From assembly GCA_964605655.1 (NCBI GenBank), contig CAZSDK010000009.1, forward strand, positions 1-64,000: a stretch of DNA of 64,000 bases, given 5' to 3'. Shown in pieces: positions 49,674 through 58,696 of the stretch (within the stretch, counting starts at the first letter, position 1; every line of letters starts with the position of its first letter). The notes under the pieces are model-generated. The model was not told the DNA's origin, did no database searches, and was given only the letters and a program-made list of their open reading frames with translations. Made by a program: the position numbers and the translations under genes. This stretch comes from JAKLIX01 sp964605655 (GTDB taxonomy: Bacteria; Bacteroidota; Bacteroidia; Bacteroidales; CAIXZF01).

Positions 49674-50625
49674 ACGGAATTCCGTTCACGGATTCAAGAA
49701 AACTGACAAAATCGATGGCAGGGATCAGCAGTCGCTGGGTATTCTGGTTCAGCACCATGAAGGCCATGAACAGGGTCACCAGGAGGGCCTGGAAGAACAT
49801 GATCAGCAGTCCGGACAGAGCGGCGGTGGCCCATCCGGGAATGGCCAGGGCCGTGAAGAACTTCAGGTACAGGACCAGCAGGACCCCCAAGCCAAGGAAC
49901 ACGGAGAACAGCAGGAATACCGACATAAAACGGGCAGCCACCTGGTCGAGGTAGACCGAGATAGACCTCAAACCGTGAAGGACCAGCGACTGATAGTTCA
50001 TCTGTGAGTCGCCGGCATATCTTTTCCCGCGGGGAATGGGTTTGGTGACATAAGGGATCCTTGCCTTCATCAGCCCGCCCGAGTAATGGTTCCATATCTC
50101 GGAGATGTTCACTACCGTCGACAGCAGGCTGCCGGGCACCAGGCTGAAGTTGCCGAAAGAAATTCGGTGACCGGTCAGGAGGCGAAACAAGACCTTGTAC
50201 AAGGCATAGCCGAAGCGAAAGCGAACCCCTTCCTGGCGTTTGGTCCTGGAGGCAAAGACCAGATTTCCGGGCGCTTCACGGGCCTTTTCAATCAGCAGGT
50301 TCACCCCGGAGGGATCATCTTCCCCGTCGGCATCCATCACCGCACAGGCAAACATACCGGGATGATGTGCCGAAAGATAGGAGAGCCCGATGGAAATGGC
50401 CCGCTGGTGCCCCAGATTCCTTCTCAGTCGCAGCACGGTCACGCCCGGGCCCAAAGAAAAATCCGTACCGGGATGGGCTTTGGAACCATCATCCACCACC
50501 AGGTAATTCCACTGCAGTAAAGTATCCCGGCCGCTTTGTTCCCTCAGCTTCCCGAGTAAAATACTCAATGACTTCCAGTCGTTGTAAACGGGTATGACGA
50601 TCCAGAGAGTTGTGTTATCAGTCAT
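49645..50625 (-). CDS. GT2 glycosyltransferase, dolichyl-phosphate mannose synthase-like
   Basis: This 326-residue enzyme has a GT-A domain at about 1-220: WIVIPVYNDWKSLSILL, VVDDGSKAHPG (DDG 45-47), LRRNLGHQRAISIGL, the DXD-type VMDADGEDDPSGV near 97-109 and the acceptor motif RGKRYAGDSQMNYQSLVLHG. Two C-terminal helices (about 232-255 and 270-296) anchor it, as in GtrB/DPMS-type proteins that make polyprenyl-phosphate sugars. It sits between asnB and the GT-C gene. Confidence 0.88.
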   Translation of the reverse strand: MTDNTTLWIVIPVYNDWKSLSILLGKLREQSGRDTLLQWNYLVVDDGSKAHPGTDFSLGPGVTVLRLRRNLGHQRAISIGLSYLSAHHPGMFACAVMDADGEDDPSGVNLLIEKAREAPGNLVFASRTKRQEGVRFRFGYALYKVLFRLLTGHRISFGNFSLVPGSLLSTVVNISEIWNHYSGGLMKARIPYVTKPIPRGKRYAGDSQMNYQSLVLHGLRSISVYLDQVAARFMSVFLLFSVFLGLGVLLVLYLKFFTALAIPGWATAALSGLLIMFFQALLVTLFMAFMVLNQNTQRLLIPAIDFVSFLESVNGIPYETVRAAGS

Positions 50626-50634
50626 TCGGACAGT

Positions 50635-52473
50635 TTATATTGAGGTCAGCACCTTTTGCAGGACGATCAATGCCCAGATCCGCTGGTACAGGTAATCGGA
50701 AGAGCCTTCCGAAAACCGTTGCAGGAGGGTTTTGACTTCTTCAAAATTAAGATAATTTGTCTGCCTGACCTTCTCCTCCGACAAATATTCCCCTGTTAGG
50801 TCTTTCAGGGGCCCTTTGAGCCAGGAGGCCATGGGCACGGCAAACCCGCGTTTGGGCCTCTCGAAGAGTTCAGAAGGAAGGTAGCGGTACAACAGCTGTT
50901 TGAGGAGGTACTTTCCCTCCCCCTTTCTCAGTTTCAGGGAAGGGTCCAGGTTCAGCGACCATTCCACCAGCCGGTAATCCAGCAGCGGGACCCGGCATTC
51001 CAGCGACGCCTTCATCGAAGCCCTGTCGACCTTCACCAGCAGATCATCACGCAGATAATAACACAGGTCGAACAAGGCCTGGCCCTCGGCAGGAGTGAGC
51101 CTGCGGCCCGTGTCATAGTCCGGGAACCCGGGATATTTCCAGTATCCGTATTCAGGATTCAGCAGTTTCTCCACCTGCTTCCCGGAAAACAGGTATTGTT
51201 CCTGCGAGAAAATATGGGCCGGAAGGCAGGTGTTCCCATCCATATCAAACATCTCCCCAATTCTTTTCCACCGGCTGTTCCCTTTCTTCATCAGCCCCGA
51301 CAACAACCTGCCCGGGATCCTCCATGCCGGATGGTCCAGCCTTTCTGCCCAGCGGTAGGCGCCATAACCCATGAACAGCTCGTCTCCTCCGTCGCCGGTA
51401 AGCACCATCTTTACCTCCGGGGAAGCCAGCTTCGACACCAGCAGGGTGGGAATGGCCGAGGAGTCGGCAAAAGGCTGGTCAAACAGACCTGTGGCCTCAT
51501 CCACAAGCTCCAGGGCATGCTTCTCCGTCACCCTGAACGTGTGATGCTCGGTGCCCAGCCGGGAGGCTACCCTTCCGGCATGCACGCTCTCATCGAACAT
51601 CATGTCGGTGAACCCGATGGAGAAGGTCTTTAAGCGTCCGCTGTAGTGTTTTGAAGCGATGGCGGTCACCAGGCTTGAGTCGACCCCGCCACTCAGAAAA
51701 GTGCCGAAGGGCACATCACAGACCAGGTGGCTCCGCACGGCGTCCTCGGCCAGCGACTGCAGTGAATCCAAGGCTTCTGCCCCCTGGGAGATCGTCTTTT
51801 CCTGAATGCAGTCTGTCGCCTGCCAGTAGGGCCTTTCTTCCATACCTTCCCCGGAGAACTTCATCCAGTGCCCGGCCCTCAGCTGCCTGATCCCCTTGTA
51901 CAGCGTGCCAGGCTCCGGGATGTATCCCAAATGCAGGTAAGTACCCAGAGAATCGTACTCCACCTCGCAGGGAACCACGGAGAAAGCCTTCAGTACCTTG
52001 ATCTCGGAGGCAAAAATCAGCACCTTCTCATCGAAATAATAATACAGAGGTTTGATACCCAACCGGTCACGGTAAAGGAAAAGCTCCTTCTGCTGCCGGT
52101 CATACAGGGCCATGGCAAACATCCCGTTCAGACATCGAGGAAAATCCTCCCTGAGGCGGTTGAAGGCTTCCAGTATCACCTCCGTATCGGAATGCGTTCG
52201 CCAATTTTTCTTCCATTTTCCTGCTAAGTCCCTGAAATTGTATATCTCTCCGTTAAAAACGATCACAAACCTGCCTGACGCATCCATCATGGGCTGGTTC
52301 GCCTGTTCGGAGGTATCGATGATACTCAGCCTGCGATGACCGAGGCCCACTCTATCCTCAATGAAAGTACCGCTCGCATCAGGGCCGCGGTGTTCCATCA
52401 GATCCAAAGCCTTCCGGAACTCTCCTTCCCTGATGACGGGACTAAGAGTATAATATCCTGCTATTCCACACAT
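50635..52473 (-). CDS. asnB: Glutamine-dependent asparagine synthase family protein (copy 1)
   Basis: This 612-residue protein has an N-terminal glutaminase with nucleophile Cys2 (MCGIAGYYTL), HRGPDASG, GLGHRRLSIID and FNGEIYN. The C-terminal synthetase domain carries the PPi loop FLSGGVDSSLVTAIA, FDQPFADSSAIPT, VLTGDGGDELFMGYG and DLLVKVDRASMKASLECRVPLLDY. The architecture is complete. Family members in polysaccharide clusters often amidate a sugar acid or act on another carboxylate rather than aspartate. Placement between glycosyltransferases and a second copy at 59316 favours such a role; true asparagine synthesis cannot be excluded. It overlaps the upstream glycosyltransferase gene by 13 bases. 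Confidence 0.88.
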   Translation of the reverse strand: MCGIAGYYTLSPVIREGEFRKALDLMEHRGPDASGTFIEDRVGLGHRRLSIIDTSEQANQPMMDASGRFVIVFNGEIYNFRDLAGKWKKNWRTHSDTEVILEAFNRLREDFPRCLNGMFAMALYDRQQKELFLYRDRLGIKPLYYYFDEKVLIFASEIKVLKAFSVVPCEVEYDSLGTYLHLGYIPEPGTLYKGIRQLRAGHWMKFSGEGMEERPYWQATDCIQEKTISQGAEALDSLQSLAEDAVRSHLVCDVPFGTFLSGGVDSSLVTAIASKHYSGRLKTFSIGFTDMMFDESVHAGRVASRLGTEHHTFRVTEKHALELVDEATGLFDQPFADSSAIPTLLVSKLASPEVKMVLTGDGGDELFMGYGAYRWAERLDHPAWRIPGRLLSGLMKKGNSRWKRIGEMFDMDGNTCLPAHIFSQEQYLFSGKQVEKLLNPEYGYWKYPGFPDYDTGRRLTPAEGQALFDLCYYLRDDLLVKVDRASMKASLECRVPLLDYRLVEWSLNLDPSLKLRKGEGKYLLKQLLYRYLPSELFERPKRGFAVPMASWLKGPLKDLTGEYLSEEKVRQTNYLNFEEVKTLLQRFSEGSSDYLYQRIWALIVLQKVLTSI

Positions 52474-53747
52474 GAATCAAGGATCTTGGCCAGCCTGGCG
52501 GCCTGGTTTTTCCTGCTGAAGGTCTCCGGCGGACTTGCGGTGCCGGCCACCTTTCCATTGGCTAAAAATTCTGAGTATGCATCGGGAAGGAAACGGGTGA
52601 GTTCTTCCTCCGTATGGCAAACCACTCCGGAACCAGTTTCCAGAATTATTTTCTCCATCAATCCCTTGTCTCCCGTGAATAATAGAATCATTCTCCTTGC
52701 CGCCAGATAATCGAATAATTTGGCATTGAGCCATTCTGAACCCTCCGATGTCAGTAATAGCAAGAGGTCTGCTCTCATTAAAGCCTCAGAATAGTCTTTT
52801 GAATTCATTCTTGGAGATAATTCAATTATAATTCTGTTTTTATCAATATTTTTTTGAATTGAATTGAGTTTCTCAGAATTTATTTCTGTTCCGATAAATT
52901 TTAATTTTATTTTCAATTCTGAACTTCCATAAATCGCTTTTGAAAGGCCTTTCAGGAACTGATCGAGTGGTTGGAACGGATAAATAATTCCTGAATAAAT
53001 GATGGTGAAAATGGAATTATTTTCCGCACAGGAATTCGAATTTAAATACTCCGGAAAATATCCGTTATAAATTATTTCGGAAGGGAATTTTCCAAGACTT
53101 GACAGATGGCGGATATAATCAGGGGAAGGAGAGATCACCATGGCCGCATGCTTCAGGAAATGCCTTTCCATCGACCTGAAAATGAACCTGGTAATAGTCT
53201 TCTGCTTTTTCTGGTAAAGATCCAGGGACCTGCCTGTGGTCCAGCCATCGCGGTAATCGAGGACAAAGGGTATTTTGTGTTTTTTATGCAGAAGAAAGGC
53301 ATACTTAAAGAGGATGAAAGGCTCCCCCGTGGCGATTATCAGATCTGCCCCGGCCCCCGACAAATAAAGGTCGGCCTGTTTCAATATAGGTCTGGCAGGG
53401 TCGCACCAGGGTAAATAAAAGCGGGCATAGGCCATCAGGAACGACAACAACTTTCTCAGGAGTACAAAGCGGTTGGACCCATACCTGAGCAGGAGCCTGT
53501 CGCGGAAGGAAGCCCGGTAAGGCACCCGGATCAGGGTATGGGTGGATTCTTCCTGTACCCGGATGTCCTGATCTGATGAAGACCTCAGGGTATCAACAGG
53601 TTCACGAATGCCCTCATCCCAGTGACGGGTCACCACGACAGGATGCCAGTCATGTTCAGGCAGATATCTCATCCAGGAAAAGGGCCTCTGTGCTCCTGCC
53701 GAGTGCCAGGGCGGAAAATCATAGGCCAGGATCAGCACCTTCTTCAT
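52461..53747 (-). CDS. Glycosyltransferase, GT4-like, with an AT-rich internal island
   Basis: This 428-residue GT-B enzyme opens with LAYDFPPWHSAGAQRPFSWM, the same subfamily signature as the gene at 42729. It has PFVLDYRDGWTTGRSL, AAMVISPSPDYIRHLSSLG and the C-terminal LLTSEGSEWLNAKLFDYLAA. Bases 52801-52920 have only 24 G/C of 120, against about 55% nearby. This stretch codes for the first strands of the C-terminal domain (IIYSGIIYPFQPLDQF to SPRMNSKD). That suggests a mosaic gene or recent replacement of the donor-binding half. It shares 4 bases with the upstream gene and 13 with asnB. Confidence 0.84.
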   Translation of the reverse strand: MKKVLILAYDFPPWHSAGAQRPFSWMRYLPEHDWHPVVVTRHWDEGIREPVDTLRSSSDQDIRVQEESTHTLIRVPYRASFRDRLLLRYGSNRFVLLRKLLSFLMAYARFYLPWCDPARPILKQADLYLSGAGADLIIATGEPFILFKYAFLLHKKHKIPFVLDYRDGWTTGRSLDLYQKKQKTITRFIFRSMERHFLKHAAMVISPSPDYIRHLSSLGKFPSEIIYNGYFPEYLNSNSCAENNSIFTIIYSGIIYPFQPLDQFLKGLSKAIYGSSELKIKLKFIGTEINSEKLNSIQKNIDKNRIIIELSPRMNSKDYSEALMRADLLLLLTSEGSEWLNAKLFDYLAARRMILLFTGDKGLMEKIILETGSGVVCHTEEELTRFLPDAYSEFLANGKVAGTASPPETFSRKNQAARLAKILDSCVE

Positions 53748-55027
53748 GAACCCTTGAGATTAAATAGCCTGTGCATCCGCAGCGACCATTTTTCCATCGT
53801 TTCCCTTTTCCTGCAGGCCTTATCATAGTTAAAATGTGGATATTCCTGCCGGATGTACTGTTTCTGGTCCATGCCCCTGAGGAGGGGCACCTCCTCTCCG
53901 GAAGCCTTCTTTTTCCAACATTTTTCGGCATAACTGGCAAAATAATCGAGGGCAAGGCGAAACAGTCCTGAGGGGGCCGGAGCCATCAGCGACGCGACGG
54001 TCTGCACCTGTATGTTCCTGTAAAAACCAGGGACTGAATCCTGTATGACATTCACCATGTCTTCAGCCGTGTTCTTCCTTTTGTAAGGGGGCACGAGGTG
54101 GATAACCACCCGGGAAAGCAGGGAAGGAAGGATGAGATGAGAACCGTGCACCCCGAAAACCATCATGCTTTCCGAAAGAACAGCCACGTATTGCCTCTCT
54201 GTCTCCGGCGTAAACGACGAAGTCCTCAAGTCCTGAATAAACCCGGGAAACTTTCCCCGGTCCTTTTCTCCCAGTACCACCCAATGTACCTCATTCCCGA
54301 AGTAGGGTCTTAATCTCTTGAATAGCCTGATGATCCAGTATTTTTGAAAGACGCCTCCCCATCGCCTCAGGGGATCTCTCCGGTAATAGAAAACGATGTT
54401 CCTTGCGGGGCTGCCGGGAGCTGCCGGGGAAGGAAAACCAAAATAATCGCACAGGCGGTCTGCATCGTGAAAGGGTTCGTAGGTATTAAGAAATGCAAAA
54501 TCCCAGGCCCGGTACCTTGAGGAAACCTCCATCATGATCTCTGAAAGATCAACGCAGCGGTTCATCTCCCGGAAGCTGAGACCCACTTCACAGGTAATCA
54601 ATCGTTGCACAGGCAGGAAAGGCATCAGAGACGCAGGGGTGATGACGATAAGGTCGGCCTGTTCGCCATATTTATCTTCGATGAGGGGCAGACTGAACAT
54701 CTTCAGGAGCGAATGCCCGTAACAGTTATCGAGAAGGTTGATGATCAGGCACTTATCTTTGACAGCCGGCTGCCAACTCCATCGTATGGCCTCTTTCTTC
54801 ACCGGTGCAGCTTCTGTATAAGTACGAAACAAACCCTGGTTATAGAAATTGACTTTCCCCCGTATCACTTCTGATGTTAAAGGCTTGAATGTCAATGGAT
54901 ATGACAAGGCATGATTGTCGGAAGGAAGAAGCTCAATGATGCCGTCAGGTCCGGCATGGACCAGATACAAGGAAAGAAGCCTGGCTGTCAGGATTTTATC
55001 TTCAGATGTCAGTTCGGAGAGCAGCAT
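53744..55027 (-). CDS. Possible glycosyltransferase (GT61-like), otherwise unknown
   Basis: This 427-residue protein has no signal peptide or membrane helix. Only the C-terminal half is suggestive: VHWVVLGEKDRGKFPGFIQDL, then VAVLSESMMVFGVHGSHLIL and RVVIHLVPPYKRKN, which resembles the donor-binding end of GT61 (DUF563) or fucosyltransferase-like folds (V-G-x-H-G-S/A and a following hydrophobic strand). The first 150 residues, with CLIINLLDNCYGHSLLKMF, also fit the GT61 type. I am not sure of the family. Four-base overlap with the next gene indicates coupled translation within the operon. Confidence 0.6.
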   Translation of the reverse strand: MLLSELTSEDKILTARLLSLYLVHAGPDGIIELLPSDNHALSYPLTFKPLTSEVIRGKVNFYNQGLFRTYTEAAPVKKEAIRWSWQPAVKDKCLIINLLDNCYGHSLLKMFSLPLIEDKYGEQADLIVITPASLMPFLPVQRLITCEVGLSFREMNRCVDLSEIMMEVSSRYRAWDFAFLNTYEPFHDADRLCDYFGFPSPAAPGSPARNIVFYYRRDPLRRWGGVFQKYWIIRLFKRLRPYFGNEVHWVVLGEKDRGKFPGFIQDLRTSSFTPETERQYVAVLSESMMVFGVHGSHLILPSLLSRVVIHLVPPYKRKNTAEDMVNVIQDSVPGFYRNIQVQTVASLMAPAPSGLFRLALDYFASYAEKCWKKKASGEEVPLLRGMDQKQYIRQEYPHFNYDKACRKRETMEKWSLRMHRLFNLKGS

Positions 55028-55073
55028 TCAGCAGGAACTTAATGACCAGGATCCAGGGTGGAATTCATCGAAA

Positions 55074-55841
55074 TTACAACTCTTTTCTGAAAACAAATCC
55101 CCAGGTATGATAATTCACATGTTTTTCCCGAAAGGTCACGGTGTATGATTCAAGGCAGGATAAGAGTGGCATGAGCACTCCGGGCATCTTCCGGTAACGG
55201 TTCCACAGGGACATGGCATATCTGGGAATCCTCATCACGGCTTTGTCATTGACCAGGGTGAATCCCGCCCCGGCAAAGACATTCAGGTAATCACTGACTT
55301 CTCGCTGCACATGGATGTCAGACAAAACCTTCCTGACCCTCTGGGTCTGCTCGAGCAACACTACCCTGCCACCCGGCTTCAGCACCCGGTATATTTCCAA
55401 TGCCAGCTCTCTCAGATCATCATCACCAATATGCTGCAAGACCCATACGGTGAACACAGCATGAAAGGAGCCATCTGGAAACGGGATCTTACTCCCTTCC
55501 ATTTTATCAAACTCAATGTTGGTCTGTCCTTTTGAATGGTCCCGGGCTACCTGCAACATCTCTGCCGACACATCCACTCCGGCGATACGGGCCACCCGTG
55601 GCTGCAGGTACCAGGTGAGTCTTCCCACGCCGCAACCCAGGTCGAGGACCTGGTCCTTTCTGGCAGGCTTCAGAAGACGGACCAGGCTGGTGCGGGTGAG
55701 AAAGTCGCGAAGGCGGTTCTGGCGGCTGACAGCATCGGACATGCCGGCATCCAGCACTGCATTGATATTCCCGTGGCGCCTGGCCCTCTGGTCAAACTCC
55801 CTGACTACTTTCTCCCTGTCAATCGGGTTATGGTCCTCCAT
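55074..55841 (-). CDS. Class I SAM-dependent methyltransferase
   Basis: This 255-residue protein has motif I VLDLGCGVGRLTWYL (about 67-81), IAGVDVSAEMLQVARDHS, FDKMEGSKIPFPDGSFHAVF and EIYRVLKPGGRVVLLEQ, a typical small-molecule or glycan methyltransferase. The start ATG at 55841 lies 37 bases inside the preceding FemAB-like gene, an unusually long overlap for this operon. MEDHNPIDREKVVREFDQRA is a good N-terminus. O- or N-methylation of a sugar is a reasonable guess from context. Confidence 0.85.
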   Translation of the reverse strand: MEDHNPIDREKVVREFDQRARRHGNINAVLDAGMSDAVSRQNRLRDFLTRTSLVRLLKPARKDQVLDLGCGVGRLTWYLQPRVARIAGVDVSAEMLQVARDHSKGQTNIEFDKMEGSKIPFPDGSFHAVFTVWVLQHIGDDDLRELALEIYRVLKPGGRVVLLEQTQRVRKVLSDIHVQREVSDYLNVFAGAGFTLVNDKAVMRIPRYAMSLWNRYRKMPGVLMPLLSCLESYTVTFREKHVNYHTWGFVFRKEL

Positions 55842-56836
55842 AAGCGATATTTAAAAGGTTTAAACAGATAGGTCCTTCGATAATTGATGATCTCGTGGGT
55901 CCCGAAACGTCTTTTAAAAGGGCTGATCCCGCCGGTAAACTTGCTGTCCCCTTCTGCCGATCCGGCATCGACTTGTCCGAAGTAGTAACGCTCCATGCCA
56001 TCCCCCTGACATTGGCACATCAGCCTGTAGTGCAGCAGATGCGAGGCCCCGTCATTGTTTTTGATACTCCCTCCGAAAGCATAGGTCGCTACCGGGCCGT
56101 AGCGTGTCAAAAGCACGGCCGAGACCGTCTGTTTCTGATCGGAAGCCACATAAACAGAGGTGATGTCCTGGTCTTTCAGACAATGATAAAAATGCCTTAC
56201 GAACCCGAGGTTGGGCCCCTTCCCGGGTTGTGACTGGAACGTACGAACCATCAGGTCCAGGAGTTTACCGGCATCTTCAGCTTTCTCCACCTGGTAACCC
56301 AACTTTCTCGCAGTGTGGATCTTACGCCGGTGGTGGGGATGGATGCCCTCCCAAAGAGCCTGGGCTCCCTCTGTAAGATCAATATATGAATTTCCAAAGG
56401 TAAAAGTGTCGCCGGGGACTATTCCCTCAGGAACATAAAGCCTTTCGGGCACCGAATAATATCCGTAATGCCTGAAATAAACGGGAGCTTCTTCAGCCAG
56501 CAGTCCCTTCATTCCATTCTCCAGGAATTCCCAAACCGACTGTTGATCGGGACAGGAAGTACTGAGAACGGCTTCTCCTGCCTGCAAAAGGTATTTCCCG
56601 AAGGAACGGCTGAGAGAAGGAATTCTTCTGGGCAGGTACCGGTACACCCTGACACCTCCTGCAAGTTCCTTCCCCTCCCATGCCTCAAGGTACAGGGGCA
56701 CCATCCCGAAAAAAGCCTGGACCCTGTCGAAATGACTGCTCTGGTGAAGGTTGCCGTTCTCAAGACACAACCCATCCCACTTACCCGGATGAGAGGGAGC
56801 CCCTTCAGAAAACTTCAGTTGCAGTGCGTCTTTCAT
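55805..56836 (-). CDS. FemAB/GNAT-like acyl- or aminoacyl-transferase
   Basis: This 343-residue protein follows the two-lobe plan of FemAB-related proteins. The N-terminal lobe has the hydrophobic VPLYLEAWEGKELAGGVRVYRY, a YIDLTEGAQALWEGIHPHHRRKIHTARKLGY segment near the middle matches the FemAB core (W-x-x-x-x-x-x-x-R-x-x-I-R-x-A-x-x-x-G), and the second lobe contains VSAVLLTRYGPVATYAFGGS and LLHYRLMCQCQGDGMERYYF, ending with FKRRFGTHEI. Relatives in exopolysaccharide clusters are thought to add an acyl or amino-acid group to the glycan. It overlaps WbqC by 4 bases. Confidence 0.78.
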   Translation of the reverse strand: MKDALQLKFSEGAPSHPGKWDGLCLENGNLHQSSHFDRVQAFFGMVPLYLEAWEGKELAGGVRVYRYLPRRIPSLSRSFGKYLLQAGEAVLSTSCPDQQSVWEFLENGMKGLLAEEAPVYFRHYGYYSVPERLYVPEGIVPGDTFTFGNSYIDLTEGAQALWEGIHPHHRRKIHTARKLGYQVEKAEDAGKLLDLMVRTFQSQPGKGPNLGFVRHFYHCLKDQDITSVYVASDQKQTVSAVLLTRYGPVATYAFGGSIKNNDGASHLLHYRLMCQCQGDGMERYYFGQVDAGSAEGDSKFTGGISPFKRRFGTHEIINYRRTYLFKPFKYRLWRTITRLTGRK

Positions 56837-57531
56837 ACCTTCTTCTGAAAAAGCCCGGAAATTTCCGCACCCATGTTAAACAGGGCATCCAGGGCACTCA
56901 GTCCCGGGAGAAAAGCTCCGTAACCTTGTGAATATACAGGATGAACATAATCCGCATACTCAAGCTTCACTCCATATTGGCTGAACACTTCCTCTCGGTT
57001 GTACTTCCTGGCACCGGTGCCCGACAGGTAATGAGTGGCTTCCAGGCGGTGACACAACTGTGCAATCTTTTCGTCTTTCGCCACCCCCTCCAGTCCCATT
57101 TCTCCTGATAAGACCAAAGGAGTGGTGATCCCAAGGAGGCCGAGCATCCATTCGAGCAGCCTGAGGTTAAGCGTGGCCAGTCGATCGGCCGGCAGGGTGA
57201 TCCTTTCCTCCAATCCCTGGTAATACATCTCAAAATGAGGTGCTTTCCCATAAGAATGATACACCTGTCCCAGTACCTTCTTCTGCCAGTTTCCACGATG
57301 AAAGATCATGACATCAGCAATACGCTGCGGTTTGCCCTGATGCGTCACCGGGACTGTGATCCAGGCGGGTCCGGCAGAACTCTTGATACGGGTCCTGTTG
57401 GTCAGTGAGTTGGCATTCCCCTGCTGAAAGTCCACATCATCGAGCAGCACAAAAACATCGGAGCGGGATACCTTGTAAAAATAACCGAGCCAGGGGAGAA
57501 AATTCGGCTGATGCACTCCAACGGTCTTCAT
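56833..57531 (-). CDS. WbqC-family protein
   Basis: This 232-residue protein starts with VGVHQPNFLPWLGYFYKVSR and VFVLLDDVDFQQGNANSLTN, the hallmark of the WbqC family, followed by ITVPVTHQGKPQRIADVMI and a late YLSGTGARKYNREEVFSQYG. The family occurs in O-antigen clusters; its activity has not been firmly established (aminotransfer or glycan modification has been suggested). It sits between a glycosyltransferase and the FemAB-like gene with 4-base overlaps on both sides. Confidence 0.92.
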   Translation of the reverse strand: MKTVGVHQPNFLPWLGYFYKVSRSDVFVLLDDVDFQQGNANSLTNRTRIKSSAGPAWITVPVTHQGKPQRIADVMIFHRGNWQKKVLGQVYHSYGKAPHFEMYYQGLEERITLPADRLATLNLRLLEWMLGLLGITTPLVLSGEMGLEGVAKDEKIAQLCHRLEATHYLSGTGARKYNREEVFSQYGVKLEYADYVHPVYSQGYGAFLPGLSALDALFNMGAEISGLFQKKV

Positions 57532-58691
57532 GAAGCCAGTATTTTACGGTAAAAACTCAGCAGCACCTGCTTCTCATTTTCCCAGTTAAGAACTTTACAG
57601 GCCTGTTTCACCGATTCCCTGAAGGCTGATTCCCCGGATAGAATTTCTTTCCATCCTTCTGCATAGGCTCCCTTTTCGTCGGGATTGATGCAGACACCCA
57701 GACGGTATTCCTCCACAATGCCCAGGTACTCCGGCTGCCGGGTTGCCAGTACCGGCAAGCCCGACATCATATATTCGAAAAGCTTGTTGTCCAAAGCAAA
57801 CCAGTAGGAAAGATCTTTCCTGTTCCAGGTGGGCACGAGGCCGGCATCACATCCGGAAAGGACCGGTGCGATCTCTTCAGGCTTCAGCTTCGGATAGAAA
57901 TACACATGACGGTATTTCTTCGAACGGGAATATTCCATCAATTCCTTTTTCCCGCCTTGCATGCCGCTGATGATGACCAGGGCCAGGTCAGGGACCCCGG
58001 CGGTCTCCTCCATGACCTGCTCCAGGTTCAGGGTCCTGCGGTACACGGCCGAGCCGATAAACACCAGGATGCGTGTTTTCTGATCCAGTTGAAAATGCTC
58101 CCTCAGAATATCAGATGGTTGCACAGTCTCCTGATATTCAGGTATATTTCTCAAGACACAGGGTGTGTTTCTCAGACAGAAGTATGCCTGCAGGTCACGG
58201 GCCAGGGAGCCGTTCACCGTGATGAGATGATCGATATGACGTGCATTCTTCCTTTCCCTCCGGATCAGTATCTTTCTCACTAACCATGACTTGAAATACA
58301 ACCAGGGATCGCCCAACCTGCTGACATTCAATGGCCAGGCATGGAACAACTCATGAGAATCATATACCAATACCCGCCGGGGTGACCTTCTTTTCAGGAT
58401 GGCTCCGAGGTGGAGCATCACCTGGTCATGGGCATGAATAACATCAGGATCCATCATTTCCACCGTTTCAGCATACCCTTGCCAGGCATCCCGGGTACGG
58501 AAATCATAAATATCCTGGTAAAAAATCCTCCTGATATCATATTGACCGTTCTTTTCTTCCTCAGGAAGCCCCTCTGACCTAACACAAAATAGAGTGACCA
58601 GGTAACCGGCTTCAGAAAGTGCCTGAACCTCCCGCAGCACCCTGCGGTCGTTGGTAAAAGGGTTATCCAGAAGAACGGCAATTTTACTCAT
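57528..58691 (-). CDS. Glycosyltransferase, GT4-like (GT-B fold)
   Basis: This 387-residue enzyme opens with KIAVLLDNPFTNDRRVLREVQ, a common start for bacterial GT4 proteins, then DVIHAHDQVMLHLGAILKRR and YDSHELFHAWPLNVSRLG. The C-terminal domain shows ILVFIGSAVYRRTLNLEQVM, YRHVYFYPKLKPEEIAPVLS, CDAGLVPTWNRKDLSYWFAL and DNKLFEYMMSGLPVLATRQP. It is probably cytosolic and membrane-associated. It follows the PIG-L deacetylase gene after 5 bases, so its acceptor may carry a deacetylated amino sugar (inference). Confidence 0.87.
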   Translation of the reverse strand: MSKIAVLLDNPFTNDRRVLREVQALSEAGYLVTLFCVRSEGLPEEEKNGQYDIRRIFYQDIYDFRTRDAWQGYAETVEMMDPDVIHAHDQVMLHLGAILKRRSPRRVLVYDSHELFHAWPLNVSRLGDPWLYFKSWLVRKILIRRERKNARHIDHLITVNGSLARDLQAYFCLRNTPCVLRNIPEYQETVQPSDILREHFQLDQKTRILVFIGSAVYRRTLNLEQVMEETAGVPDLALVIISGMQGGKKELMEYSRSKKYRHVYFYPKLKPEEIAPVLSGCDAGLVPTWNRKDLSYWFALDNKLFEYMMSGLPVLATRQPEYLGIVEEYRLGVCINPDEKGAYAEGWKEILSGESAFRESVKQACKVLNWENEKQVLLSFYRKILAS

Positions 58692-58696
58692 GGCGG

